From DATBLE01 sp963719325 (lineage in GTDB: Bacteria; Actinomycetota; Thermoleophilia; Gaiellales; Gaiellaceae): 64,000 nt of DNA. The position numbers were made by a program, and so were the translations under genes. The stretch is from the NCBI GenBank assembly GCA_963719325.1, contig CAVRBW010000018.1, positions 1-64,000 on the forward strand. Direction: 5' to 3'. The notes beneath the pieces were generated by a model. That model was given only the letters and a program-made list of their open reading frames with translations, searched no databases and was not told the DNA's origin. Below, piece after piece: positions 1-6,890 of the stretch (position 1 is its first letter; each line of letters opens with the position of its first letter).

Positions 1-748
1 CGACTCGAGTCCGTACGTCCACCGCACGATCCCGAACGGCAGCGCCGAGCTCGTCTGCGTCGTGGGTGCGACTCCGAAGCTCGTCGGCCCGGAGACCGGG
101 CCGATGGAGGAAAGGCTCGCCGCCGGCACGACCGCCGTCGGCATTGGCTTCCGGCCCGGCGCCGCTCCCTCCGTGCTGGGCCTGCCCGGTTCGGAGGTGG
201 TCGACCTGGTCCTAGCGTCCGAGGACCTGTGGGGCCGCGCTACCGTCGCGCTCGGCGAAAGAGTGGCGGCAGCAGCTTCTCCGCGAGACGCGGCGGCCGT
301 TCTCGAGGCCGCGGTCCACAGCCGCCTCGCCGACGCGAGCGAGCCCGACCCGATCGCCGAAGAGGCCGTACGCCGGCTCTCGCACTGGCGCACGAGCGAC
401 GTGCGGGCGCTCGCGGCATCCTTGTATGTCTCCGAGCGGCAGCTCCGCCGAAGGTGCGAAGCGGCAATCGGCGTGACGCCGAAGGTCGTCCATCGGATCC
501 TCCGTTTCCAGCGTTTCCTCGCCCTGACGCGAACGCGCGACCGTCCGGCCGCCGAGCTGGCGCTCATCGCGGGCGAGGCGGGTTTCGCTGATCAGGCCCA
601 CCTTTCGCGCGAGGCGCTGCGGCTCGCCGGCCGTACCCCCCGGCTGCTCCTGCACGAGGCCCGCGAGTGCCTCGCCACGCATGATCACGCCGCCTCGTTC
701 GGCCCGCTGCTGCGCTCGCTCGAGCTGCAGGCGCTCGCGACCGGCTGA
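1..748 (+). CDS. AraC-family transcriptional regulator, 5'-truncated by window edge
   Basis: C-terminal 249 codons of a DNA-binding regulator; the frame is open from base 2. Compared with the complete inverted copy (12409-13281, 290 aa) the first 41 residues lie outside the window. The AraC-type double helix-turn-helix is in the last 100 residues: helix 1 around 'DVRALAASLYVSERQLRRR', second motif around 'LIAGEAGFADQAHLSREAL'. Two protein differences from the other copy lie in the N-terminal sensor part: Glu for Gln (GPETGP) and IGFRP for VRFRP. It is followed 81 bp later by an MFS transporter on the same strand, which it may regulate (inference). Ligand unknown. Confidence 0.85.
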   Translation, partial: DSSPYVHRTIPNGSAELVCVVGATPKLVGPETGPMEERLAAGTTAVGIGFRPGAAPSVLGLPGSEVVDLVLASEDLWGRATVALGERVAAAASPRDAAAVLEAAVHSRLADASEPDPIAEEAVRRLSHWRTSDVRALAASLYVSERQLRRRCEAAIGVTPKVVHRILRFQRFLALTRTRDRPAAELALIAGEAGFADQAHLSREALRLAGRTPRLLLHEARECLATHDHAASFGPLLRSLELQALATG

Positions 749-829
749 GACCGCGCCGGCAACTCCGGAGCCGGCAAGATGGCCGATTCGTTCAAGAGCT
801 GCGGGCCATCCCGCGCCTACTGTGGGGCG

Positions 830-2113
830 ATGCGCGGGTGGAGCGACGTGTCCGATCGTGGGGCGCTGCAGCGGCGCACGCTGCGCGTGCTCGTCGGCGC
901 CCAGGTCTTCGCGGCTCTGGGAGCGTCGGGCGCCGCCGCCGGTGCGTTGTTGGCGCTGGACATCACCGGAAGCGAGTCGCTCGCGAGCCTGCCGCTGGCC
1001 TTCATCGTCGTCGGCTCGTCGGCTGCCGTGGTCCCGATCTCGCTGGTCTTTCGCCGAGCGGGCCGCCGCTCAGGGCTCGTGCTCGCGCTGGGGACGGCCG
1101 CGGCCGGCGCCGGCGGCGTCGTCGCGGCCGGTGTCCTGGCGAGCTTCCCGTTGCTCTGTGCCGCGAGCGCCGTGTTCGGAGCCGGCAACACGGCCGTGAT
1201 GCTCGCTCGGTACGCCGCCGCCGACCTCAGCGCCCAAGAGGCGCGCGGTCGCGCGATCGGCCGGGTCGTCTTCGCGGCCACGTTCGGCGCAGTAGCAGGT
1301 CCGAATCTCCTTGCGCCCGCCGGCGCTGCCGCGACCGCTGTCGGCCTACCCGAGCTCACGGGCCTCTACCTCGTCTCGGCGGTGGCGTTCTCGATCGCCG
1401 CGGTCGTCCTGTTCGTGCTGCTGCGTCCCGATCCGCTGCAGATCGCGGCCGCTCTGGATTCCGGTCCGACGCTGGAAGTGTCCCCGCGGCGGGCCAGGGG
1501 GCCCGCGCTCCGCCGGCTGCTGTCAGCCCCGGCGGCGACCACCGGGCTGGCGACGATCGTCGTCGCCAACTTCGTGATGGTCGCGGTCATGAGCATGGCA
1601 CCGGTGCACATGCACGCTGAAGGGCACGATCTCGAGTTCGTGGGGCTCGTGGTCAGCCTGCACGTCGCCGGCATGTTCGGGCCTTCACCGTTGACGGGCC
1701 GGCTGACAGATCGGCTCGGGCCGATTCCGGTTGCAGCCGCGAGCGCGCTGCTGCTGATGGTCGCCGGCGCGGTGTCGGCGGCCGCCGGAGCCGATGCATT
1801 CACCTTCACAGTAGGTCTGGTCGTGCTCGGCGTCGGGTGGAACGCCGGGCTCGTCGCCGGGAGCACGCTGCTCGCCTCGGCCGTCTCTGTTGCCCACCGG
1901 CCGCGGGTCGAAGCATTCGGCGAGCTCAGCATGGGTGTCGCTGCCGCGAGCGCGACCGCGGTCGCCGGTCCCGTGGTCGGCGTTGCCGGGTACGCGACCC
2001 TGGCGGTTGCCGGCGCGGTTGCGGCGGCGGCATTGAGCCCGTTCCTCGTCGCAGTCGCGCGCCGGGGCCTTCCGGCCGAGGCGGTGCCGGCGAACCGGCT
2101 GTTGGCGGGCTGA
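830..2113 (+). CDS. MFS transporter (left copy)
   Basis: Integral membrane protein of 427 aa from ATG 830, with about 12 hydrophobic segments typical of the major facilitator superfamily; 'GRLTDRLGPIPVA' near residue 290 resembles the conserved loop at the start of the second half. An upstream in-frame ATG (779) gives a 17-residue non-hydrophobic extension; I prefer 830 because the first membrane helix follows shortly after. Substrate cannot be told. It sits between the araC-type gene and smpB on the same strand. The nucleotide sequence appears identical to the inverted copy at 11044-12327. Confidence 0.85.
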   Translation: MRGWSDVSDRGALQRRTLRVLVGAQVFAALGASGAAAGALLALDITGSESLASLPLAFIVVGSSAAVVPISLVFRRAGRRSGLVLALGTAAAGAGGVVAAGVLASFPLLCAASAVFGAGNTAVMLARYAAADLSAQEARGRAIGRVVFAATFGAVAGPNLLAPAGAAATAVGLPELTGLYLVSAVAFSIAAVVLFVLLRPDPLQIAAALDSGPTLEVSPRRARGPALRRLLSAPAATTGLATIVVANFVMVAVMSMAPVHMHAEGHDLEFVGLVVSLHVAGMFGPSPLTGRLTDRLGPIPVAAASALLLMVAGAVSAAAGADAFTFTVGLVVLGVGWNAGLVAGSTLLASAVSVAHRPRVEAFGELSMGVAAASATAVAGPVVGVAGYATLAVAGAVAAAALSPFLVAVARRGLPAEAVPANRLLAG

Positions 2114-2137
2114 CGCGGCCCTAGACTTGATTCCGGC

Positions 2138-2593
2138 ATGGCCGGGGAGAAGCTCATCGTCGACAACCGTCGCGCGCGTTACGACTACGAGCTGCTCGAG
2201 CGCTTCGAGGCCGGGCTCGTGCTGACGGGAACGGAGGTGAAGTCCTTGCGGGAGGGTCGCGCCACCCTCACGCAGGCGTTCGGAGACGTCCGCGGAGCGG
2301 AGGTGTGGCTCGTCGGCGCGAGCATCGCGACGTACGACCAGGGCAACATCGCGAACCACGAGCCCGAGCGCGACCGGAAGCTGCTCCTCCACCGGCACGA
2401 GATCGCGTCGTTGATCGGCAAGGTGCGTGAGAAGGGACTGACGCTGGTGCCGACCCGGATGTACTGGAAGGACGGCCGGGCGAAGGTGGAGCTCGCGCTC
2501 GCGCGCGGGAAGCAGACGATCGACAAGCGTCGCGACATCGCCAAGCGCGAGGCCGACCGCGCGATGCAGCGGGCGCTGAAATCCCGCCGCTGA
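2138..2593 (+). CDS. smpB: SsrA-binding protein SmpB (left copy)
   Basis: A 151-aa protein of normal SmpB length. SmpB binds the tRNA-like domain of tmRNA and delivers it to stalled ribosomes during trans-translation. Family motifs seen: N-terminal 'NRRARYDYELLE', 'LTGTEVKSLREG' around residues 29-40, 'DQGNIANHEPERDRKLLLH' around 68-86, and a Lys/Arg-rich tail 'KQTIDKRRDIAKREADRAM' that reaches the decoding centre. It lies 26 bp upstream of ssrA, so both partners are adjacent. Two silent differences separate it from the inverted copy (2266 C/G, 2428 T/C). Start ATG 2138; no strong ribosome-binding site is seen, and translation may be weakly initiated or leaderless. Confidence 0.95.
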   Translation: MAGEKLIVDNRRARYDYELLERFEAGLVLTGTEVKSLREGRATLTQAFGDVRGAEVWLVGASIATYDQGNIANHEPERDRKLLLHRHEIASLIGKVREKGLTLVPTRMYWKDGRAKVELALARGKQTIDKRRDIAKREADRAMQRALKSRR

Positions 2594-2619
2594 CGGCTAC
2601 ACTGTGTCGACGAACATAC

Positions 2620-2982
2620 GGGGGCGACCAGGTCTCGACGTGGTCGGTTCTCCGGCTGAGCTGCAGGTCGAGGTCCCCGGTCGGCCTCGTAAAACAACCG
2701 GGAAACAACGTAAGTGCGGATAACGAACTCGCACTCGCTGCCTAACTAGCTTAGGCGACGCGTCGCTCCTCGCTCGGCCCGTGGCGAGGGCAGCGGCGTC
2801 ATAAACGGGCTGGCCCCGAAGGAAAGCCAATCGCCGGAGGGGTGAGACCACAGGATGGCTGGCCCGGCGGTAGGTCGCTCACCAACCGGCCGTCCGGGCG
2901 AGATCAAAACGGTGAGCTAAACCTGTAGAGGCTCTGCCCGGTGCGGCTGCGGACGCGGGTTCGATTCCCGCCGCCTCCACTC
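2620..2982 (+). ncRNA. ssrA: tmRNA (left copy, 3' end altered)
   Basis: Transfer-messenger RNA of about 363 nt. The 5' strand GGGGGCG pairs with CGCCTCC at 2972-2978 to form the acceptor stem; the T-arm 'GGTTCGATTCC' is at 2958-2968. The tag reading frame starts at GCG 2716 and ends at TAA 2743, encoding ADNELALAA after the charged alanine. After discriminator A2979 the sequence reads CTC rather than CCA, because the shared block ends at 2980; the other copy encodes CCA. A mature 3' end would therefore need added CCA. A -10-like TACACT lies at 2598. No terminator follows; the integrase gene lies antisense instead. Confidence 0.93.
2955..2980. other. Probable attachment site (attL) at tmRNA 3' end
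   Basis: The T-arm and acceptor 3' strand of tmRNA are a well-known target of tyrosine integrases. Here the match to the second tmRNA copy stops at 2980 and an integrase gene begins at once on the opposite strand, the usual layout of int next to its att site. No second copy of this segment in the same orientation was found up to 10174, so the matching attR is missing or was lost. Inference from position; the crossover itself cannot be seen. Confidence 0.6.
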
Positions 2983-3520
2983 CTCGGTTTCGAGGGTACT
3001 TGAGGGTTGATCGCCAAGCGTCGTCAGATCAGACGACGCTTGTGCGTTCCTCCGCTCGACCGCCCGCCTAAGTGCCTCTGCCTGTTCGTCGAGGGTCAGG
3101 TCGTCGGTGTACCCCTGTGTCGTGTCCGGCCGCGAGTGCCCATAGAGCGCCTGCAGCGTCGCCAGATCCTTGTCGCTCTCGCGGAGGAAGCGGTTCCCGA
3201 ATCCGTGGCGGAGTGGGTGAGGGGAGTACTCCGAGACCCCCGCCCGCCTGCAGACACGCTTGACCATTCGCCCGAGCGCCTGCGATGAGCGAGGTCGCTT
3301 CGGATCGAGCCGGCGCCTCCTGCGCTCGGCTGCCGAGACCCACTGTTCGACTTCGACAGTGAAGACGTAGTCGTCGAGGTCGGGTTCGATCTCGCGGAAG
3401 CAGCGCCGCAGCTCCTGGAGCACGTCGGGCGCGATCGGCACTGGCGTGACCCCCTGAGGTCGGTCCGGTCGCTTCGAGAGTCTTACTGCCCAGTGTCGGG
3501 CAAGGAGGACAATCGGAGCG

Positions 3521-3804
3521 ATGGGACATGCGAGACGCCGGCATACGCCGGAGCAGATCATCAGGAAGCTGCGTGAGGCCGACCGGCTGCTCGGGGAGGG
3601 CCAAGAGGTCGCCTGGTCGCGAAGCAGCTGGAGGTCTCGGAGCAGACGCTGCACCGCTGGCGGCTGCAGTACGGAGGGCTGAAGGCCGACGACGCGAAGC
3701 GGCTGAAGGAGCTGGAGCGCGAGAACACTAGGTTGAAGCGGATCGTCGCCGATCAGCTGCTCGAGAATCAGGCGCTGAAGGCGATCGCGAAGGGAAACTG
3801 GTGA
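3521..3804 (+). pseudogene. IS3-family orfA (transposase helix-turn-helix subunit), frameshifted
   Basis: Starts MGHARRRHTPEQIIRKLREA, a typical IS3 OrfA helix-turn-helix. After 'GEGQEVA' (about 3611) the frame is lost; the neighbouring frame continues VAKQLEVSEQTLHRWRLQYG and a leucine-zipper-like 'LKELERENTRLKRIVADQL', ending NW-stop at 3804. One missing base explains it. Its stop overlaps the GTG start of orfB, the usual arrangement for translational coupling. Whether the deletion is real or an assembly error cannot be told. Confidence 0.75.
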
Positions 3805-4670
3805 GCCCGTCGCGCAGACGCCAGGCCGTCTCGATGCTGATCGAGCGGCGCGGCCTCTCTGAGCGGCGGGCGTGCCAGATCACCGGCCAGCACCGCTCGA
3901 CCCAGCGCCACCAGTCGCCTCGGGGCGCTGACCGCGACGACGCGCTGCGCGAGCGGCTGCGGAAGCTGTCAGCCGAGCACCCGCGCTGGGGCTACCGCCT
4001 CGCCTGGGGTGCTGTCCGCGACGAGGGCTGGGCGGTGAACCGCAAGAAGATCCAGCGGCTTTGGCGCGAGGAGGGCCTGCGCGTGCCGCAGCGGAAGCGC
4101 AAGCGGCTGCGGCTCGGCGACTCCACGGTGCCGGCCGAGCGGCTGCGGGCCGAACGCCCGAATCACGTCTGGGCGATGGACTTCCAGTTCGACACGACCA
4201 CCGACGGCCGCACCCTGAAGCTCCTCCACGTCGTCGACGAGCACACCCGCGAAGCCCTGGCGATCCGGGTCGCCCGCTCGATCGACGCCGACCACACTGT
4301 CCGCGTCCTCGACCAGATCGTCCGCGAACGTGGCGTGGCCCCGGAGCTCGTGCGGATGGACAACGGCCCCGAGATGACCGCCAACGCGGTCCGCGACTGG
4401 TGCCGCCTCGGCGGCAGCGGCCGCAGCTTCATCGAACCCGGCTCGCCCTGGCAGAACCCGTTCGTCGAATCCTTCGGCTCGCGAGTCCGCGACGAAGTCC
4501 TCTCGGCCGAAGCGTTCGACTCCGTGCTCGAGGCGCAAACGGCCATAAATGACTGGAAAGACATCTACAACCACAAGCGGCCGCACAGCAGCCTCGGCTG
4601 GAAACCGCCGACCGCCTACGCCGCTAGCCTGGCCGAACCACCCGCAGAGGTGACAGCCCGACTCTCATAG
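3801..4670 (+). CDS. IS3-family transposase OrfB (DDE integrase-like)
   Basis: A 289-aa protein starting with GTG 3801 and overlapping the end of orfA by four bases. An HTH_21-like N-terminus ('HPRWGYRLAWGAVRDEGWAV') precedes an rve integrase core with the DDE triad: Asp in 'HVWAMDFQFDTT', Asp in 'RMDNGPEM' and Glu in 'SPWQNPFVESFGSRVRDE'. The C-terminal 'YNHKRPHSSLGWKPPTAYA' is a family hallmark. The frame is intact, but the partner OrfA is broken, so the element may no longer move. Confidence 0.93.
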   Translation: MSPSRRRQAVSMLIERRGLSERRACQITGQHRSTQRHQSPRGADRDDALRERLRKLSAEHPRWGYRLAWGAVRDEGWAVNRKKIQRLWREEGLRVPQRKRKRLRLGDSTVPAERLRAERPNHVWAMDFQFDTTTDGRTLKLLHVVDEHTREALAIRVARSIDADHTVRVLDQIVRERGVAPELVRMDNGPEMTANAVRDWCRLGGSGRSFIEPGSPWQNPFVESFGSRVRDEVLSAEAFDSVLEAQTAINDWKDIYNHKRPHSSLGWKPPTAYAASLAEPPAEVTARLS

Positions 4671-5231
4671 CGGCTGGACCGACAAACGGGGGCCGGTCAC
4701 ACCCACTGCCAGTTGCTGCCCTTTCGATGCACCTGCACTCGCCCGTTGACGAGGTCGACATCCCGCCAGCGGCAGAAGCGAACCTCACTGTTACGGAGGC
4801 CTACGCCCTCCAGGAGCAGGATCGCTGGCAGCTCGTACAACGTCGCTGCCGGCCGCAGCTTGTCGAGGTCCGACAGAGTCGGCCGATGGATCGCAGGCTT
4901 TCGCTTTGGCGGCCGCCGAATCTTTCGACTCGGATCTACCTCGATCAGATCCTCCGACTCGGCCCAGGCGAAGAAGGAGTGCAGTACAGAGATGATGTTG
5001 CAGCGCGTCGCCGCGCTCAGCTCGATGCCCCGGTCGTCCCGGCTCTTGCGGATCCAGGATGCCAAGAACTCGCGGAGTAACTCCGTCCCGCGCTTGCCCT
5101 CGAAGTCTGTCAGAGTCGCTTCGGGATCACGCTCTGCAAGCTTCGCGAGGATACGGCGGTACGCGTCATTCGAACGTTCGCTAGCGTCACGTTCAAGCGC
5201 TCGCCAGTCCAGATACCGGTCGATCGCCCGC

Positions 5232-5501
5232 TCAATCCGTACGCTCATCATCGATCCCCGCCGCCTCACGCAGCTCCGCCTCCTCGCTGCGGTCGAGCAG
5301 ATTCTGAAACTTGGCTACCGGATCTTCTGCGTTCAAGATCCGCTCTAGAGTGCGGGCGCTTTCGATGGCGTCACGCGTGGCCTTACTCAGGTCGCTCATC
5401 TCGTCCATCGCGTGCTCCAGAAGCCAGTCGTATTGAGCATCCTCGACGCGAACGGTGATTGTGCGCGTGAGGCGGTGGAACGGTTTCCGTGGGCGACCCA
5501 T
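5232..5501 (-). CDS. Small ribbon-helix-helix-type DNA-binding protein next to integrase
   Basis: An 89-aa protein. Residues 1-30 (GRPRKPFHRLTRTITVRVED) look like the beta strand of a ribbon-helix-helix domain, followed by helices with many Glu/Asp residues. Its 3' end overlaps the integrase start region, so both are probably co-transcribed and coupled. In integrative elements such a gene may act as recombination directionality factor or autoregulator; in other contexts the fold is an antitoxin, but no toxin gene lies next to it. Transcription likely starts from a promoter at 5511-5539. Function is inference. Confidence 0.65.
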   Translation of the reverse strand: MGRPRKPFHRLTRTITVRVEDAQYDWLLEHAMDEMSDLSKATRDAIESARTLERILNAEDPVAKFQNLLDRSEEAELREAAGIDDERTD

Positions 5502-5510
5502 GCACTAGTT

Positions 5511-5539
5511 TTTGTACTACAACAGAAACTTCGTGTCAA
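5511..5539 (-). promoter_or_regulatory. Consensus-like sigma-70 promoter with palindromic operator, upstream of the int operon
   Basis: On the minus strand TTGACA (5539-5534) is followed, after exactly 17 bases, by TACAAA (5516-5511). The expected start of transcription is only a few bases before the ATG at 5501, so the mRNA would be nearly leaderless. The -10 element overlaps a perfect odd palindrome TTGTA-G-TACAA (5522-5512), a likely operator, perhaps for the ribbon-helix-helix protein itself. The stretch is much richer in A/T than its surroundings. Confidence 0.65.
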
Positions 5540-5576
5540 GTAGTCAAGTGGCCTGGACCCCGGCGCCGTCGACACT

Positions 5577-6437
5577 TCAGGCCGCTGATTTCACTAGTCG
5601 CTGACCATCCTCCCAGGTCTTCCTGACCTCCGCCGGGGTTTGGTAGCGGAGGCCGCTGTGGGGGCGGCGGTGGTAGCTGTGGATGTAGGCCTCGATCTCC
5701 TTTCTCGCTTGGGGGAGGGTCTCGAACTCGGAGCGCCAGACGAGCCGCTCCTTCAGCTTCCCGAACCAGGACTCGATGAAGGCCTGCGATTCGGGGTCGC
5801 GGTAGCCGCCGCGGCGATGGGTGACGCCGTGCCCGGCGAGGTTCTCGCGAAAGCGGCGGCTGGTGAAAGCGGAGCCGTTGTCGGTGCCGAGCGTCAGCCG
5901 GCCGGGCTCGATCCCGCGAGCTGCGAAGGCGCGGTCGACGAGCGTGAGCGCCTCCTCGGTGCGGCAGCGCAGCTCGAGGTTCCAGCCGACGATCTCGCGG
6001 GTGCAGCAGTCGATGATCGCGTTCAGGTACGTCCAGCCGTGCTCGGCGACCCAGACCGCGGTCATGTCGAGATGCCAGAGCTGATCCGGCCGCTCGACCC
6101 GGAAGAAGCCAGGACGACGGCGCCGGCGAAGAGGCCGGTGCCGCTGCAGGAGTCGCTGCTCGCGCATCACCCGTTGTGCCCGCTTGCGATTCACTTGGCA
6201 GCCGAGCTCGCGGCTCGCCAACGCGGCCACCATGCGGGTGCCGTCGGTCGGATTGGCGTGGGCGACCTCGACGATCAGCCGGTCGACCGGATCGAGCAGC
6301 GGACGCCGTTGGCCCTTCGGTCTCCGCTTCGGCGTCCTGTACAAGCCTGTCCGATTGACTTGCAGCACGCGCGCGACCACGGCCGGCTTGCGGCCTTTGG
6401 CGACCAGCTCGCGGGACCGGGCTGCGCGCGCGCTCAC
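5577..6437 (-). CDS. IS3-family transposase OrfB (second element)
   Basis: 286 aa with an rve core. DDE residues: Asp in 'LWHLDMTAVWV', Asp in 'LGTDNGSAFTSRRF', Glu in 'ESQAFIESWFGKLKER'. C-terminal 'YIHSYHRRPHSGLRYQTPAEVR' matches the family. It overlaps orfA by four bases (ATGA at 6434-6437). No damage is seen, so with the intact orfA and long terminal repeats this is the best candidate for an active element in the window. It is a different IS3 subgroup from elements 1 and 3, judged by sequence. Confidence 0.93.
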   Translation of the reverse strand: MSARAARSRELVAKGRKPAVVARVLQVNRTGLYRTPKRRPKGQRRPLLDPVDRLIVEVAHANPTDGTRMVAALASRELGCQVNRKRAQRVMREQRLLQRHRPLRRRRRPGFFRVERPDQLWHLDMTAVWVAEHGWTYLNAIIDCCTREIVGWNLELRCRTEEALTLVDRAFAARGIEPGRLTLGTDNGSAFTSRRFRENLAGHGVTHRRGGYRDPESQAFIESWFGKLKERLVWRSEFETLPQARKEIEAYIHSYHRRPHSGLRYQTPAEVRKTWEDGQRLVKSAA

Positions 6438-6766
6438 TCCCAGCCCCGCAATGCTTCCCCCGCGATCTCCAGCTCGTACGTCTTCCGCCCCAGCGCCCGC
6501 TCCAACCGCGAGATCCGCCGCTTCAGCTCGCGCTCGCCCTGCCGCTCCTGCTTACCAGCGAGCGCCTCCCGGCCGCCCTCCAACAGCCTCTCCCGCCACT
6601 GGTAGTAGAGCGTCTCCGCGATCTCGTGCTGCCGGCAGAGCTCCTTCACCTGCACGTCGCCGCGCAACCCGGCAAGCACGATCTCCAACTTCTGCTGCGC
6701 CGTGAACGTCCGGTACTTCCGCTGCTCGCTCAACCCGATCTCCTCCTTCTCGGTTGAGCGGCCCAT
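6434..6766 (-). CDS. IS3-family transposase OrfA (second element)
   Basis: 110 aa. Helix-turn-helix of the HTH_Tnp_1 type: 'RTFTAQQKLEIVLAGLRGD' then 'VKELCRQHEIAETLYYQWRERLL'. A coiled-coil/leucine-zipper region follows ('ELKRRISRLERALGRKTYELE'). The stop overlaps the orfB start. In this family OrfA binds the terminal repeats and OrfAB, made by frameshifting, is the transposase. Confidence 0.9.
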   Translation of the reverse strand: MGRSTEKEEIGLSEQRKYRTFTAQQKLEIVLAGLRGDVQVKELCRQHEIAETLYYQWRERLLEGGREALAGKQERQGERELKRRISRLERALGRKTYELEIAGEALRGWE

Positions 6767-6890
6767 CCTGCGAAGCCCGCCGGACGCGATCGCCGCTCCG
6801 GCCCGGCCCTACGGGCCGCGCCTCCGCGCCGACCGCGCGACGACAAACCTCAGCCAGGCAAGTGTCTACCGGCTACCGGGGTCCAGGCCA

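Larger units (their letters stand above)
1..2980. repeat. Inverted duplication, left copy
   Basis: This block matches the reverse complement of 10177-13156 (position x pairs with 13157 minus x). It holds the 3' part of an araC-type gene, an MFS gene, smpB and almost all of ssrA. Six differences were found by reading: positions 92, 143, 146, 247, 2266 and 2428; none falls in the MFS gene or tmRNA. Similarity ends sharply two bases short of the encoded CCA end of tmRNA, where integrase DNA begins. The block continues off the left edge of the window, so its full length is unknown. Confidence 0.95.
3447..4699 (+). mobile_element. IS3-family insertion sequence 1
   Basis: About 1253 bp with two overlapping transposase frames (orfA 3521-3804, orfB 3801-4670). 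The ends are imperfect inverted repeats: left TGACCCCCTGAGGTCGGTCC and, read from the right end, TGACCGGCCCCC followed by TCGGTCC; both start with TGACC and share TCGGTCC(A/G)G(C/T)CGC. It interrupts the integrase gene. No clear target-site duplication was found. Ends are assigned by reading and may be off by a few bases. Confidence 0.8.
2917..5269 (-). pseudogene. Tyrosine recombinase/integrase, split by an IS3-family element
   Basis: The N-terminal half lies at 5269-4700 (SAM-like core-binding domain, then the catalytic start with Arg in 'EGVGLRNSEVRFCRW' and beta strand 'VQVHRKGSNWQWV'). The C-terminal half lies at 3446-2917 and carries 'SPHPLRHGFGNRFLRE' (His-x-x-Arg) and 'LYGHSRPDTTQGYTDD' (His, nucleophile Tyr). 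Between them sits an IS of about 1.25 kb; joining WQWV to PVPIAPDVL restores a typical integrase. The frame runs on past attL into antisense tmRNA, giving a tail 'RRRESNPRPQPHRAEPLQV' before stopping at 2917; that tail is probably created by integration. The gene start overlaps the upstream ribbon-helix-helix gene. As it stands the enzyme is inactive. Confidence 0.85.
5549..6890 (-). mobile_element. IS3-family insertion sequence 2
   Basis: About 1342 bp. Both ends read TGGCCTGGACCCCGG inward (5549 on plus; 6890 on minus) and the match continues imperfectly to GACACTT, so the terminal inverted repeats exceed 30 bp. It contains orfA (6766-6434) and orfB (6437-5577). Its right end cuts the 3' end of an IS5-family transposase; its left end lies 10 bp upstream of the int-operon promoter. 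The bases beside the two ends (AAG and GTG) do not form a target duplication, which suggests a later deletion or recombination. Confidence 0.88.

Noticed and set aside
2917..2995. Protein segment RRRESNPRPQPHRAEPLQV as a conserved domain
   Set aside because: It is the antisense translation of the tmRNA T-arm and acceptor stem, a known source of false conserved peptides.
5232..5501. Toxin-antitoxin antitoxin
   Set aside because: The fold is compatible, but the only coupled partner is the integrase and no toxin-like gene lies next to it.
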